Of a stretch of 64,000 bases of DNA, positions 18,631-29,061 are shown one piece after another (within the stretch, counting starts at the first letter, position 1; each line of letters starts with the position of its first letter). Under the pieces are notes generated by a model, which was given only the letters and a program-made list of their open reading frames with translations, was not told where the DNA came from and searched no databases. Position numbers and translations under genes: made by a program. Origin of the DNA: an uncultured Paracoccus sp. (GTDB taxonomy: Bacteria > Pseudomonadota > Alphaproteobacteria > Rhodobacterales > Rhodobacteraceae); assembly GCF_947487305.1 (NCBI RefSeq), contig NZ_CANKWH010000005.1:62001-126000 (forward strand), read 5' to 3'.

Positions 18631-19545
18631 ATGAAGAAATTTCTGTTCAAACGGGCAATTTCCAGCGCCATCTCGCTGCTCTTGCTGATCGTTGCCGTCT
18701 TCTTCCTGTCGCGCCTGACCGGCGATCCGACGGACCTTTATTTGCCCGTCGATGCCAGCCAGGAGGCGCGCGACAATTTCCGCGCCATCAACGGGCTCGA
18801 CCAGCCGCTGATCGTGCAGTTCGGCCGCTATGTCTGGGACGTGCTGCATCTGGATTTCGGCGACTCGATCCGCCGCGCCCGCCCGGCGCTGGAAGTGGTG
18901 ATCGAGGCCTTTGCCTGGACCCTGCAACTGGCGCTGATCACCATGTTCCTGGTCTCGCTGGCGGCGATCATCCTCGGCTCTCTGGCAGCCTTCAAGGTCG
19001 GCGGCTTCTTTGACCGCATCGCCACCTTCTTCTCGCTGATCGGTGCCGCCGCCCCGGATTTCTGGGTCGCCATCGTCGCCATCGTCATCTTCTCGCTTGG
19101 CCTCGGCTGGCTGCCCACATCCGGAACCGGTACGCCCCTGCACTGGATCCTGCCAATCGCCGTCCTCTTCATCCGGCCCTTCGGCCTGATCCTGCAGGTG
19201 GTCAGGGGTTCAATGATCAACGCGCTCTCCTCGGCCTATGTGAAGACCGCCCGGGCCAAGGGCGTGACGCCGAAGAAACAGGTCTTCGTCCATGCGCTCA
19301 GGAATGGCATGCTGCCGGTCATCACCGTCATCGGCGATCAGGCGGCGGGTATGCTGAACGGGGCGGTGATCGTCGAGACCATCTTCGGCTTCCCCGGCGT
19401 CGGCAAGCTGATGATCGATTCGATCCTGCAGCGCGACTTCTCGGTGATCCTCGCGGCGATCATGGTCACGGCCATCGCCATCTTCCTGATGAACATCCTG
19501 ATCGACCTGGCCTATGCCGCGCTCGATCCCCGCATCCGCTATTAG
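18631..19545 (+). CDS. Dpp/Opp-type ABC permease, DppB position
   Basis: 304 residues with six membrane spans. The DppB family signature is present: RLTGDPTDLYLPVDAS near the N-terminus (about 29-44), GLDQPLIVQFGRYVWDVLHLDFGDS (split over about 57-81) and the EAA coupling loop SAYVKTARAKGVTPKKQVFVH (about 204-224). It ends in DPRIRY, as is normal for this subunit. It forms a heterodimeric channel with the next gene product, 10 bases downstream. Confidence 0.93.
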   Translation: MKKFLFKRAISSAISLLLLIVAVFFLSRLTGDPTDLYLPVDASQEARDNFRAINGLDQPLIVQFGRYVWDVLHLDFGDSIRRARPALEVVIEAFAWTLQLALITMFLVSLAAIILGSLAAFKVGGFFDRIATFFSLIGAAAPDFWVAIVAIVIFSLGLGWLPTSGTGTPLHWILPIAVLFIRPFGLILQVVRGSMINALSSAYVKTARAKGVTPKKQVFVHALRNGMLPVITVIGDQAAGMLNGAVIVETIFGFPGVGKLMIDSILQRDFSVILAAIMVTAIAIFLMNILIDLAYAALDPRIRY

Positions 19546-19555
19546 GGAGGCGATC

Positions 19556-20471
19556 ATGACCCAAGCAACCGAATCCGCGGCCCCCGAGAAGGAACGCAGC
19601 GGCTTTCGCACCTGGCTGTCGCTGCTCTGGGCCGACAAGCTCGCGTTCTTCGCCGCCGTCTTCCTGCTGATCGTGCTGCTTTGCGCCATCCTTGGCCCCT
19701 GGCTGCTGGACGGCGTGGCCACCAAGCAGAATCTGCGCGGCCGCAATGCCCCGCCCTTCGATCTGTCGCGCGGCTTCATGATGATCCTCGGCGGCGACCA
19801 GCTGGGCCGGCCGCTGCTGGCGCGGCTGATCGTGGCGGCGGGCAACACCATGGCGGTGGCCGCCGGCGCGGTGATGCTGGCCATGCTGATCGGCTCGACC
19901 CTCGGCCTGATCGCCGGCTATTCCCGTGGCCGCATGGCCGAGCTGATCCCGCGCCTCGCGGACGTGATCATGTCCTTCCCCTCGCTCCTCTTGGCAGTGA
20001 TCGTCCTCTACATGCTCGACCCCTCGGTCGGGAACATCATCCTGGTCCTCGCCATCACCCGCATCCCGGTCTACCTGCGCACCACCCGCGCCGAGGTGCT
20101 GGAAGTGCGCGAGCGGATGTTCGTGCAGGCCGCAACCGTCATGGGCGCGCCCACGCGACGGATCATCTTTCGCCACATCCTGCCGATGATCCTGCCCACC
20201 ATCCTGACCATCGCCACGCTGGATTTTTCCTTCGTGATGCTGGCCGAAAGCTCACTCTCCTTCCTCGGCATCGGCATCCAGCCGCCCGAGATCACCTGGG
20301 GCCTGATGGTCAGCCAGGGCCGGCCCTATCTGACCAGCGCCTGGTGGCTGTCCTTCTGGCCGGGTCTGGCAATCATCCTGACCACACTGTCCCTGAACCT
20401 TCTGTCGAACTGGATGCGCGTCGCGCTGGACCCGACACAGCGCTGGCGCCTTGAAATCGGAGCACGGAAAC

Positions 20472-20479
<8 letters not shown>
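19556..20479 (+). CDS. Dpp/Opp-type ABC permease, DppC position
   Basis: 307 residues from ATG 19556, with GGGAGG eight bases upstream. Six membrane spans follow a soluble N-terminus. The family element GGDQLGRPLLARLIVAAGNT (about 79-98, usually GTDxxGRD) and the coupling loop TTRAEVLEVRERMFVQAATVMGAP (split over about 178-201) are clear. It pairs with the DppB-like permease. The end overlaps the ATPase gene by 8 bases. Confidence 0.93.
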
Positions 20480-22093
<1,614 letters not shown>

Positions 22094-22094
<1 letters not shown>

Positions 22095-23068
22095 TGTCGA
22101 AACCCGATGTGATGATGCTCTATCCCATGCGTCCCAAGGCAATGGAGCAGCTGGAGGCAGCCTATACGCTGCACCGCGCCGATCTGGCGGATGACAAGGC
22201 GGCCTTCATCGCCCTGCACGGGCCGAACTGCCGGACCATCGCCACCAACGGACACGAGCCGGTGACGCGCAAGATGATCGAGGCCATGCCGAAGCTGGAA
22301 CTGGTCGCCTGTTCCAGTGCCGGGTTCGAAAGCTTTGACCTTGTTGCGATGGCCGAGCGTGGGGTGAAGCTGACCAATACCTCATCCGCGCTCAGCGATG
22401 ACGTGGCCGACACGGCGATCATGCTGATGCTGGCGGCGCGGCGGTCGCTGGTCGCGGCCGAAGCCTATGTCCGCTCGGGTGACTGGGCCAGAAAGGGCAT
22501 GTTCCCGCTGCAGCACACAATCTCGGGCAAGCGGCTCGGCATTGTCGGCATGGGCACGATCGGGCAAGAGATCGCCCGCCGGGCCGAGGCGATGCGGATG
22601 CAGGTCAGTTACTGGAACCGCAGGCCGAAGGACGTGCCGTGGCCGTTCCAGCCCGATCTGCTGCAGCTTGCCAGCGACAGCGATGTTCTGGTTGTCATCG
22701 TCGCCGGTGGCGAGGGCACGCGCGGGCTGATCTCGTCCAAGGTGATGGCGGCGCTGGGGCCGCAGGGTCTTCTGGTCAATGTCTCGCGCGGCTCGGTTGT
22801 GGACGAGCCGGCACTGATCGCGGCGCTGTCCTCGGGCGCGCTCGGTCAGGCGGCACTGGATGTCTTTGCCAGCGAACCCGACCCCGATCCGGCGCTGACC
22901 GCCCTGCCCAATGTGACACTGTTTCCTCATCACGCCTCGGGCACGGTCGAGACGCGGGACGCGATGGCGCAGCTGGTGGTGGACAATCTGGCCGCCTTTT
23001 ATGCCGGACAGCCGCTGCTGACGCCGGTTGATCTCGGGGCCTATGCCCCTGTCCCCGCGCAGGGATGA
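22094..23068 (+). CDS. D-isomer-specific 2-hydroxyacid dehydrogenase
   Basis: 324 residues. The NAD-binding Rossmann motif is RLGIVGMGTIGQEIARR (about 151-167). The catalytic triad of the family is in place: Arg in NVSRGSVVDEPAL (about 230), Glu in VFASEPDPDP (about 261) and His in LFPHHASGT (about 279). These enzymes interconvert D-2-hydroxyacids and 2-oxoacids with NAD(P)H. It is coupled by TGATG to the ABC ATPase and by ATGA to the SDR, so it probably acts on the imported acid or on a keto intermediate. GyaR/GhrB-type glyoxylate activity is an alternative. Confidence 0.9.
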
Positions 23069-23745
23069 GCCGGGGCGCTGTGCTGGTGACAGGGGCCAGT
23101 TCCGGCATCGGGCTGGCCATCGCGCAGGCGCTGCTGGCGGAGGGGTTTTCGGTCATCGGCCTGTCGCGCAGCGCAACAGAGGGGCTTGGTGCGGGTTTCA
23201 CCCATCTGCCGATCGATCTGACCGATCCTGTGGCACTCACCGCCGCACTCGACGGCCTGCCGCCACTCGCGGGCGTGGTCCATGCGGCGGGCCTTCTGCG
23301 GGTCGGGCGGCATGACGCCTTCGATTTCACCGATGGCGCGCGCATGTGGCAATTGCACGTCGAGACTTCGGCCCGGCTGATCGGCGCGCTGGCTCCGCGC
23401 CTGCCCGAGGGTGGCCGGATCGTGCTGATCGGCAGCCGGGTGGCGCGCGGCGCGCCGGGCCGGGCGCTTTATGCGGCCTCCAAGGCGGCGCTTTCGGGTC
23501 TGGTGCGATCTGTCGCCGCCGAGCTGGCCCCGCGCGGCATCACCGTCAACATCGTCGCCCCCGGCGCCACCGACACGCCGATGCTGCGCGACCCCGAACG
23601 CGCCAGCGAGGCCCCGAAGCTGCCCCTCATCGGCCGGATGATCCGGCCCGAAGAAGTCGCGGCGGCGGTCGGTTTCCTGCTGTCGCCCCTCGCAGGCGCC
23701 ATCACCGGGCAGGAGATCGTCATCTGCGGCGGGGCCTCGCTGTGA
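23065..23745 (+). CDS. Short-chain dehydrogenase/reductase (SDR)
   Basis: 226 residues, overlapping the preceding stop by 4 bases. Classical SDR: cofactor motif VTGASSGIGLAIA (about 8-20), VVHAAG (NNAG equivalent, about 72), catalytic Ser in LIGSRVA (about 120), YAASK with Tyr and Lys (about 133-137), and PGATDTPM. It oxidises or reduces a sugar-type alcohol with NAD(P). Together with the 2-hydroxyacid dehydrogenase it could epimerise a hydroxyl through a keto form before phosphorylation by the kinase encoded next, whose GTG start overlaps its stop. Confidence 0.9.
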   Translation: MSRGAVLVTGASSGIGLAIAQALLAEGFSVIGLSRSATEGLGAGFTHLPIDLTDPVALTAALDGLPPLAGVVHAAGLLRVGRHDAFDFTDGARMWQLHVETSARLIGALAPRLPEGGRIVLIGSRVARGAPGRALYAASKAALSGLVRSVAAELAPRGITVNIVAPGATDTPMLRDPERASEAPKLPLIGRMIRPEEVAAAVGFLLSPLAGAITGQEIVICGGASL

Positions 23746-24758
23746 CCCATCGCGTCCTCATCATCGCCGATGACCTGACCGGCGCCTTGGACAGCGGTTC
23801 CGCCTTCGCCATGCGCGGCCACGCGACGCGGGTTCTTCTTGACGCCGCCGGCCTGCCCGCTGCGCTGGCCGATCCTGACTTGCAGGTAATCGCCATCGCC
23901 ACCGGCACGCGCGAGGTGCCTGTGGCCGAGGCCGCGCAGACGGTGCATCGCATTGCCGAAACGGCTGCGGGCTTCGACGGCATCCTGTTCAAGAAGATCG
24001 ACAGCCGGATGAAGGGCCATATCGCCGCCGAACTAGCGGCCTTGCGGGGTGTCTTTCCACTGCCGGTTCTGGCGGTCCCCGCAATCCCGCGACTGGGGCG
24101 ACTGGTTGTCGATGGCTGCGTGACCGGCGCGGGGGTCGAGACGCGGATCCCCATTGCCCCGAGACTTGGGATCGCGGCCCGCATTCCCGACACCACCAGC
24201 GACGCCCAGATTGACGCCGTTCTACCGGGCGCACTGGATCAGGCGATCCATGCCGGCGCCGCCGGTCTGGCCGAGGCTCTGGCCCGCGCCCTGCCGCCGG
24301 GTCATGCCACGGGTCCGATCGACCTGCCGCTCCCCCTGCTGATGGCCATCGGCTCGCGCGATCCGGTGACGCTGGCGCAGATCGCAGCACTGGAAACCGC
24401 CCCCATCACGGCCCCGAATGGCGCCGTTCCGACGCTGCCGGTGGCCGACCTGAGTCTGGTCCAGATGACAGCCGGTGTTGAACCTGTGTCTCCCGCTGAA
24501 GCCGCAGAAAACTTTGCAACCGGCATCGCCCGCGAGCTGCGCCGCAACCCGCCCCGCAGCCTCTTTGCCTGCGGCGGCGAGACCGCCCATGCCATCCTGC
24601 GCCAACTCGGCACCACCACCCTTGATTTGCTTGGCGAAATCCTGCCCGGCATTCCCGTGGCCCGCACGATTGATGGCAAGCGGACCGTCATCACCAAATC
24701 CGGCGGCTTCGGCGGGCCTGACGCCTTGCGGCAGTTGACAGGAAAATTTGTCAAATGA
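23742..24758 (+). CDS. Four-carbon acid-sugar kinase, DUF1537 family, compact form
   Basis: 338 residues from GTG 23742 (GTGA overlap with the SDR stop). The substrate domain begins with VLIIADDLTGALDSG (about 5-19) and includes LFKKIDSRMKGHIAAEL (about 84-100). The nucleotide domain contains CGGETAHAIL (about 282) and ends with VITKSGGFGGPDALRQL (about 314-330). DUF1537 enzymes phosphorylate D-threonate, D-erythronate or 2-oxotetronate; characterised members are usually near 420 residues, so this one is short although all core motifs are present. A PdxA2 homologue lies 2 kb downstream, matching the known kinase-dehydrogenase pair that makes dihydroxyacetone phosphate. Confidence 0.88.
   Translation: MTHRVLIIADDLTGALDSGSAFAMRGHATRVLLDAAGLPAALADPDLQVIAIATGTREVPVAEAAQTVHRIAETAAGFDGILFKKIDSRMKGHIAAELAALRGVFPLPVLAVPAIPRLGRLVVDGCVTGAGVETRIPIAPRLGIAARIPDTTSDAQIDAVLPGALDQAIHAGAAGLAEALARALPPGHATGPIDLPLPLLMAIGSRDPVTLAQIAALETAPITAPNGAVPTLPVADLSLVQMTAGVEPVSPAEAAENFATGIARELRRNPPRSLFACGGETAHAILRQLGTTTLDLLGEILPGIPVARTIDGKRTVITKSGGFGGPDALRQLTGKFVK
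24746..24756. promoter_or_regulatory. GntR-type operator candidate overlapping the kinase stop
   Basis: ATTTGTCAAAT is an 11-base palindrome around a central T, lying across the last codons of the kinase gene and 22-33 bases before the GntR start. It contains TTGTCAA, which recurs near the other genes of this locus, so it may mediate autoregulation. Confidence 0.4.
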
Positions 24759-24778
24759 TGCTCGGATAGGTTAGTCAC

Positions 24779-25528
24779 GTGTCCGAAGCCGTTACGGAGC
24801 CAAAGATGACCTATGAAAACGCCAAGCCCAGAACCACGCTGGCCGACAAGGTCTATCACCTGCTGTTCACCCGGATCACCAATGGCGAATACGAGGTGAA
24901 CCAGAAATTGCCGCCGGAGAACGCGCTTTCGGTCGAATTCGGCGTCTCGCGCCCGATCCTGCGCGCGGCGATGGAGCGGCTGCGCGACGAGGGCCTGATC
25001 TATTCGCGGCAGGGCGCGGGCAGCTATGTCCGCCTGCCGGTCAATGCGCCGGTGGGCTTTGCGCGGGTCGAGACGCTGGCCGATATCCAGCGCTGCTATG
25101 AATTCCGCCTGACGCTGGAATCCGATGCGGCGCGACTTGCGGCAGGGCGTCGGAACCAGGCGGCGCTGGAGGAAATCGACCGGGCGCTGGCGCTTCTGCG
25201 CGATGCGACCGGATCGATGCAGCACCGCGAGGATGCCGATTTCGCCTTTCACCTCGCCATCGCCAAGGCCTCGAACAACCAGTATTACGAGGCCACGATG
25301 CGGGCGTTGCGCGACCATATCAACGTCGGCATGAAGATGCATGGCCAGTCGCTGATGAGCGATGGCGCCAAGGGGCTGGAGGATGTGCTGGCCGAGCACA
25401 CCGCCATCCGCGAGGCGATAGAGGATCAGCGGGGCGAAGACGCGGCGCGGCTGATGCGCGGGCATATCGAGCATTCGCGCGACCGGCTGTTCGGCGGCGG
25501 GTTGATCGATCTGCAGATGCGGAATTGA
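24779..25528 (+). CDS. GntR-family regulator, FadR/FCD subfamily
   Basis: 249 residues from GTG 24779; ATG 24806 (MTYENAK) is an equally plausible start, giving 240. Winged helix at about 20-85 (KLPPENALSVEFGVSRPILRAAMERLRDEGL, split over about 42-72), followed by the all-helical FCD effector domain with metal and acid-binding residues (EFRLTLESDAARLA, DADFAFHLAIAKAS, EHTAIREAIEDQ with HxH-type ligands near the end). FCD regulators generally respond to carboxylates such as hexuronates and lactate. It sits between the kinase and the sialidase-like gene and probably controls the locus. Confidence 0.92.
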   Translation: MSEAVTEPKMTYENAKPRTTLADKVYHLLFTRITNGEYEVNQKLPPENALSVEFGVSRPILRAAMERLRDEGLIYSRQGAGSYVRLPVNAPVGFARVETLADIQRCYEFRLTLESDAARLAAGRRNQAALEEIDRALALLRDATGSMQHREDADFAFHLAIAKASNNQYYEATMRALRDHINVGMKMHGQSLMSDGAKGLEDVLAEHTAIREAIEDQRGEDAARLMRGHIEHSRDRLFGGGLIDLQMRN

Positions 25529-25561
25529 CAAGTTATTTACAACATCACAAATAACTTGACA
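25525..25561. promoter_or_regulatory. Inverted repeat and promoter-like region after the GntR gene
   Basis: CAAGTTATTT (25529-25538) and AAATAACTTG (25549-25558) form a perfect 10-base inverted repeat with a 10-base spacer. TTGACA occurs at both edges (25525-25530 and 25556-25561), so one or two -35 boxes may be embedded in an operator. No strong -10 is visible. Confidence 0.55.
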
Positions 25562-25580
25562 TCTGACCCGGTTCGAGGCT

Positions 25581-25609
25581 GAATCCCCCTGCAAACACTG
25601 GGGGGATTC
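25581..25609 (+). promoter_or_regulatory. Hairpin masking the ribosome site of the sialidase-like gene
   Basis: GAATCCCCC (25581-25589) and GGGGGATTC (25601-25609) form a perfect nine-pair stem with an 11-base loop, ending two bases before the ATG at 25611. The G-rich 3' arm is the only Shine-Dalgarno-like sequence, so the stem would hide it in the mRNA. Confidence 0.55.
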
Positions 25610-25610
25610 C

Positions 25611-26789
25611 ATGACCGTTGACGAGATCGCCGCTTCGATGGCCGGCCGCCTTGCGGCCACCGCACCGGGCCGGGACGAGGCCTTCCTGCCCTCGCCCGCC
25701 GTCCAGAACCACGCCTCGTTCCTGGTCGAACTGCCCGACGGCGCGGTGATCTGCACCTGGTTCGGCGGCTCGCTGGAGGGCAAGTCCGACATTTCCATCC
25801 GCGCCGCGATCCTGCTGCCTGCTGCAAACCAATGGGGTCCGGTCTCGACGCTCAGCGACGACCCCGACCACTCGGAGCAGAACCCGGTGATCTTCCCAGC
25901 ACCAGATGGGCAGTTGTGGCTGTTCCACACCTCGCAGCCCTCGGGCAATCAGGATGAATGCCGGGTGCGCATGGCGCGGCTGACCCGCGAGGGCGACCGG
26001 CTCAGGGCCGAAGCGGGCGATTATCTCGACCTGCCGCGCGGCTGCTTCATCCGCGCGCAATTGCAGGTGCTTGTCGATGGGTCATGGCTGCTGCCGCTGT
26101 TCCGCTGTGTCCAGCGGCCGGGCCAGAAATGGACCGGCAGTCACGATATCGCCGCCGTTGCGATCTCGCCAGATCAGGGGAAAAGCTGGTCCTATCAAGA
26201 GGTTCCAGGCTCGGTCGGCTCGGTTCATATGTGCCCGGTCGATACCGGCGCGCGGCTTTCGGCCTTCTATCGCCGGCGTCAGGCCGATTTCGTTTGCCGA
26301 TCGGACAGCCTCGATGGCGGGCGCAGCTGGTCGGCGCCGGTGGCGACGGACGTGCCGAACAACAATTCCTCGCTGGCGGCGACCCGGCTGGCCACGGGCC
26401 AAATCGCGTTGATCTGCAACCCGATCAATGCCGAGATGTCGCCCGACCGCCGGGCTTCGCTCTATGACGAGCTGGGCGAGGAGGATGGCCGCCCTGATGC
26501 CGATCCGCAGGGCGGCTGCGCACCGATCTGGGGCGTGCCGCGTGCGCCTGTGGCGCTGTGCCTCTCGACCGATGGCGGGGCGAGCTTTCCCGAACGCTAC
26601 CTGATCGAAGATGGCGATGGGGCGTGCCTGTCGAACAACTCGCTGGACGGGAAAAACCACGAACTGTCCTATCCCTGGCTGCTGGAGGCGACGAACGGGG
26701 CGCTGCATCTGAGCTATACCTTCCACCGCCGCGCCATCAAGCATGTGCGTCTGGCACCGGGCTGGCGCGAGCGGCTGACCCGGCTGTGA
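25611..26789 (+). CDS. BNR/sialidase-like beta-propeller protein, no signal peptide
   Basis: 392 residues. Asp-box repeats are visible at ISPDQGKSW (about 185), SDSLDGGRSW (about 232) and LSTDGGASF (about 319), the hallmark of six-bladed sialidase propellers. Residues near ASFLVELPDGAVICTWFGGS and HELSYPWLLEATNGALHLSYTFHRRAIKHVRL resemble the BNR_2 family often called exo-alpha-sialidase. There is no signal peptide or membrane helix, so it acts in the cytoplasm, unlike secreted sialidases. In this context a glycoside or lactone hydrolase on an imported conjugate is more likely than host sialic acid release. No nan genes for sialate kinase or epimerase are present. Confidence 0.75.
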   Translation: MTVDEIAASMAGRLAATAPGRDEAFLPSPAVQNHASFLVELPDGAVICTWFGGSLEGKSDISIRAAILLPAANQWGPVSTLSDDPDHSEQNPVIFPAPDGQLWLFHTSQPSGNQDECRVRMARLTREGDRLRAEAGDYLDLPRGCFIRAQLQVLVDGSWLLPLFRCVQRPGQKWTGSHDIAAVAISPDQGKSWSYQEVPGSVGSVHMCPVDTGARLSAFYRRRQADFVCRSDSLDGGRSWSAPVATDVPNNNSSLAATRLATGQIALICNPINAEMSPDRRASLYDELGEEDGRPDADPQGGCAPIWGVPRAPVALCLSTDGGASFPERYLIEDGDGACLSNNSLDGKNHELSYPWLLEATNGALHLSYTFHRRAIKHVRLAPGWRERLTRL

Positions 26790-26814
26790 AAGGACGGCGC
26801 AGGTTGTAAAGCGA

Positions 26815-27795
26815 TCAGACCTTGGCGCGGCGTCCCTGCGCCAGCTTCCCGGCATAATCCAGCGCCGACAGCATGTTGACATGATTGGCCCGGCCCGTTC
26901 CGGCAATGTCGAAGGCGGTGCCATGATCGACCGAACTGCGGTCGATGGGCAGGCCAAGCGAGACATTCACCGCAGAGTCGAAAGCGATCAGCTTGATCGG
27001 GATATGCCCCTGATCGTGATATTGCGCGACGACCAGATCGAAGGCACCGTTATAGGCGCGGTGAAACACCGTATCGGCCGAGATCGGCCCCTGCACGTCG
27101 ATCCCCTCGGCCCGGGCGATCTCGACCCCCGGCGCAGTCTGCAGATCATCCTCGCGCCCGAAAAGTCCGTTTTCCCCGCAATGCGGGTTGATCCCGGCAA
27201 CGGCGATCCGCGGGTTCTCGATCCCCATGCGGCGCAGGTGACGATGACCGGTGCGGATGGTTTCGGCCACACGCTCGGGCGTGGCGCGGGTGATGGCGTC
27301 CTTCAGCGAGACATGGGTCGAGACGTGGATGACGTTCAGCCGTTCCGAGGCCAGCAGCATCCACGAAGACTTGCAGCCGGTCAGCGCCGCCAGCATCCCG
27401 GTATGGCCGTCATAGTGATGGCCGGCGGCATTCAGTGCCTCCTTGTTGATCGGCGCGGTGACGATGCCCGCCGCCTTGCCGCCGCTGGTCAGCTCGACCG
27501 CGCGCTTGATGTATTGAAACGACGCCTCGCCGCAGGCGTCGGACAAGACGCCGAAGCGGCCCGGCAGCCCGCCGACCGGGACATGGATCACCTGCAACGC
27601 GCCGGGCTTCGGCGCGTCGGACAGATCAAGCTGAACGCTGCTGGCCGCGATGGCCCGGTCCAGCGTGTCGCGGTCGCCGATGACGGCATAGCCGGCGCGC
27701 GCCTCGGGCGGCAGCGAGGCGATGGCTTTCACGGTCACCTCGGCGCCGACGCCCGAGGGGTCGCCCATGGTGATGACGATGGGTTGGTCGGTCAT
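26815..27795 (-). CDS. pdxA2: PdxA2-type 4-phospho-acid-sugar dehydrogenase
   Basis: 326 residues. PdxA fold with [18 protein letters not shown] (about 7-24), metal-binding histidines in [10 protein letters not shown] (about 126-135), [14 protein letters not shown] (about 204-217) and [12 protein letters not shown] (about 258-269). PdxA makes pyridoxal precursor from 4-phosphohydroxythreonine. The PdxA2 branch oxidises and decarboxylates 4-phospho-D-threonate or -erythronate to dihydroxyacetone phosphate. The nearby DUF1537 kinase supports PdxA2. It is convergent with the sialidase-like gene and downstream of the DHDPS homologue on the same strand, 37 bases apart. Confidence 0.88.
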   Translation of the reverse strand: MTDQPIVITMGDPSGVGAEVTVKAIASLPPEARAGYAVIGDRDTLDRAIAASSVQLDLSDAPKPGALQVIHVPVGGLPGRFGVLSDACGEASFQYIKRAVELTSGGKAAGIVTAPINKEALNAAGHHYDGHTGMLAALTGCKSSWMLLASERLNVIHVSTHVSLKDAITRATPERVAETIRTGHRHLRRMGIENPRIAVAGINPHCGENGLFGREDDLQTAPGVEIARAEGIDVQGPISADTVFHRAYNGAFDLVVAQYHDQGHIPIKLIAFDSAVNVSLGLPIDRSSVDHGTAFDIAGTGRANHVNMLSALDYAGKLAQGRRAKV

Positions 27796-27832
27796 GGGGC
27801 GTCCTTTCGGTGGGAGGAATCGGGGCGGGGGG

Positions 27833-28726
27833 TCATGCCGTCAACTCGTATTTACGCAGAATTTCGCGGATGGCGGCATCCTGCGCGGCATCGGGCAGCA
27901 GCGCCGGCTGACGCGACTGCCCGACCGAGGGGTCCATCTGGAACAGCGCCCGCTTGACCAGCGCCGGCGGGAAGCCAAGCGCGTAAAGATCCTTGCGCAG
28001 CCCGGCAAAGACCGTCTGTGCCGCCTCGCCCCCGGCATCGTCGCCGGCATTGAAGCTGGCGATGATCTGGGCCAGCACCTGTGGTGCGACATTGCCCAGA
28101 CCCGAGATCACCCCGGCGCAGCCCTGCTGCAAGCCCCAGTGGACCAGGTGGTCGGGGGCGCAATAGACCTCGAAATTGCCTTGGTCGCGGGCGACATCCA
28201 GATAGTCCATCACCGTCTCGGTCGAGCCGCCGGAATCCTTGATCCCGGCAATGTTCGGATGGCGGGCCAGCACCCGGGCGGTATCGGGCTCGATATGGTT
28301 CTGGGTGCGCGCCGGAATGTCATAGAGATAGACGGGCGTCGTCACCGCATCGGCGACGGTGGTGAAATGGCGGATCAACCCGTCCTGCGTGCAGGCGATG
28401 AAATAGGGGGTGATGACGGCGATGCCCTCGACCCCCATGCGGTCGAAAGCGCGCGCGAGCTGCAGCGTCTCGAAGGTCGCCGGGCAGCCGGCATTGACGA
28501 TCACCTTCACCTGCCCCGCCACCTCGTCCATCACCGCCTCCAGCAGGTCGATCTTCTCGCCCTGGGTCAGCGCGGTGAAATCGCCATTGGTGCCACAGCA
28601 CATGATGTTGTTGCCGGCCGCGACCTGACGGCGCACCTGCGCGCGCGTGGCCTCGAGGTTCAGCGTCTCGTCCTCGTTGAAACAGGTGACAAGCGCAACA
28701 TAGGCCGAACGGGGGGATTGGGTCAT
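27833..28726 (-). CDS. DHDPS/N-acetylneuraminate-lyase family aldolase or dehydratase
   Basis: 297 residues, TIM barrel. GTNGDF (about 45) is the pyruvate-binding GTTGE equivalent, YLYDIPART (about 133-141) carries the proton-relay Tyr, and [12 protein letters not shown] (about 159-170) carries the Schiff-base Lys. It cleaves or dehydrates a keto-acid via an enzyme-bound pyruvate imine. The sialidase-like neighbour makes neuraminate lyase tempting, but YDIPART is closer to DapA-like sugar-acid enzymes, so I leave the substrate open. First gene of a minus-strand pair with PdxA2; its promoter lies in the shared region 28727-29061. Confidence 0.85.
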   Translation of the reverse strand: MTQSPRSAYVALVTCFNEDETLNLEATRAQVRRQVAAGNNIMCCGTNGDFTALTQGEKIDLLEAVMDEVAGQVKVIVNAGCPATFETLQLARAFDRMGVEGIAVITPYFIACTQDGLIRHFTTVADAVTTPVYLYDIPARTQNHIEPDTARVLARHPNIAGIKDSGGSTETVMDYLDVARDQGNFEVYCAPDHLVHWGLQQGCAGVISGLGNVAPQVLAQIIASFNAGDDAGGEAAQTVFAGLRKDLYALGFPPALVKRALFQMDPSVGQSRQPALLPDAAQDAAIREILRKYELTA

Positions 28727-29061
28727 GAGTCACCTCGCAATCGGGCCGTTTCTGTCGGGGCGATTCCCCGGCATGGCGAGCCTTGGCGGGAAATTGGCGT
28801 AAAGATGATAAGTTGTCAATAACAGTTGCCGGATTTCTGACAGTTCACGTGACTCAGCGCCCAGCTTCTGCGGCATCAACCCGGCAAATCTTCTGCCACA
28901 TATATCTGATTCTGACGTAAAATGCGTGCTATGAGAAACCAAACACGGCCAGACCGGAGACTGAGCGGCCCGAATCTGCCATCAAACATACTTGTTGACA
29001 ATTTTTCGAAACCTGCCCATTCTCCTCGCCATCCAGCCCGCCGCCCATCGCCCGGAGTGAC
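28727..29061. promoter_or_regulatory. Divergent promoter region between DHDPS homologue and iron alcohol dehydrogenase
   Basis: 335 bases without a gene. TTGTCAA occurs at 28813-28819, about 90 bases before the minus-strand gene, and its complement TTGACAA at 28995-29001 within TTGTTGACAA, about 60 bases before the plus-strand gene. The second also reads as a -35 box (TTGACA, 28995-29000) with a weak CATTCT -10 at 29018-29023. Both look like GntR half-sites shared with the regulator at 24779. Confidence 0.45.

Noticed and set aside
26815..27795. Vitamin B6 biosynthetic pdxA
   Set aside because: Context with the DUF1537 kinase and GntR regulator fits PdxA2; no other pyridoxine gene or ksgA is adjacent.
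25611..28726. Sialic acid catabolism (sialidase plus NanA)
   Set aside because: No sialate transporter, ManNAc kinase or epimerase is present, the BNR protein lacks a signal peptide, and DUF1537/PdxA2 point to sugar acids instead.
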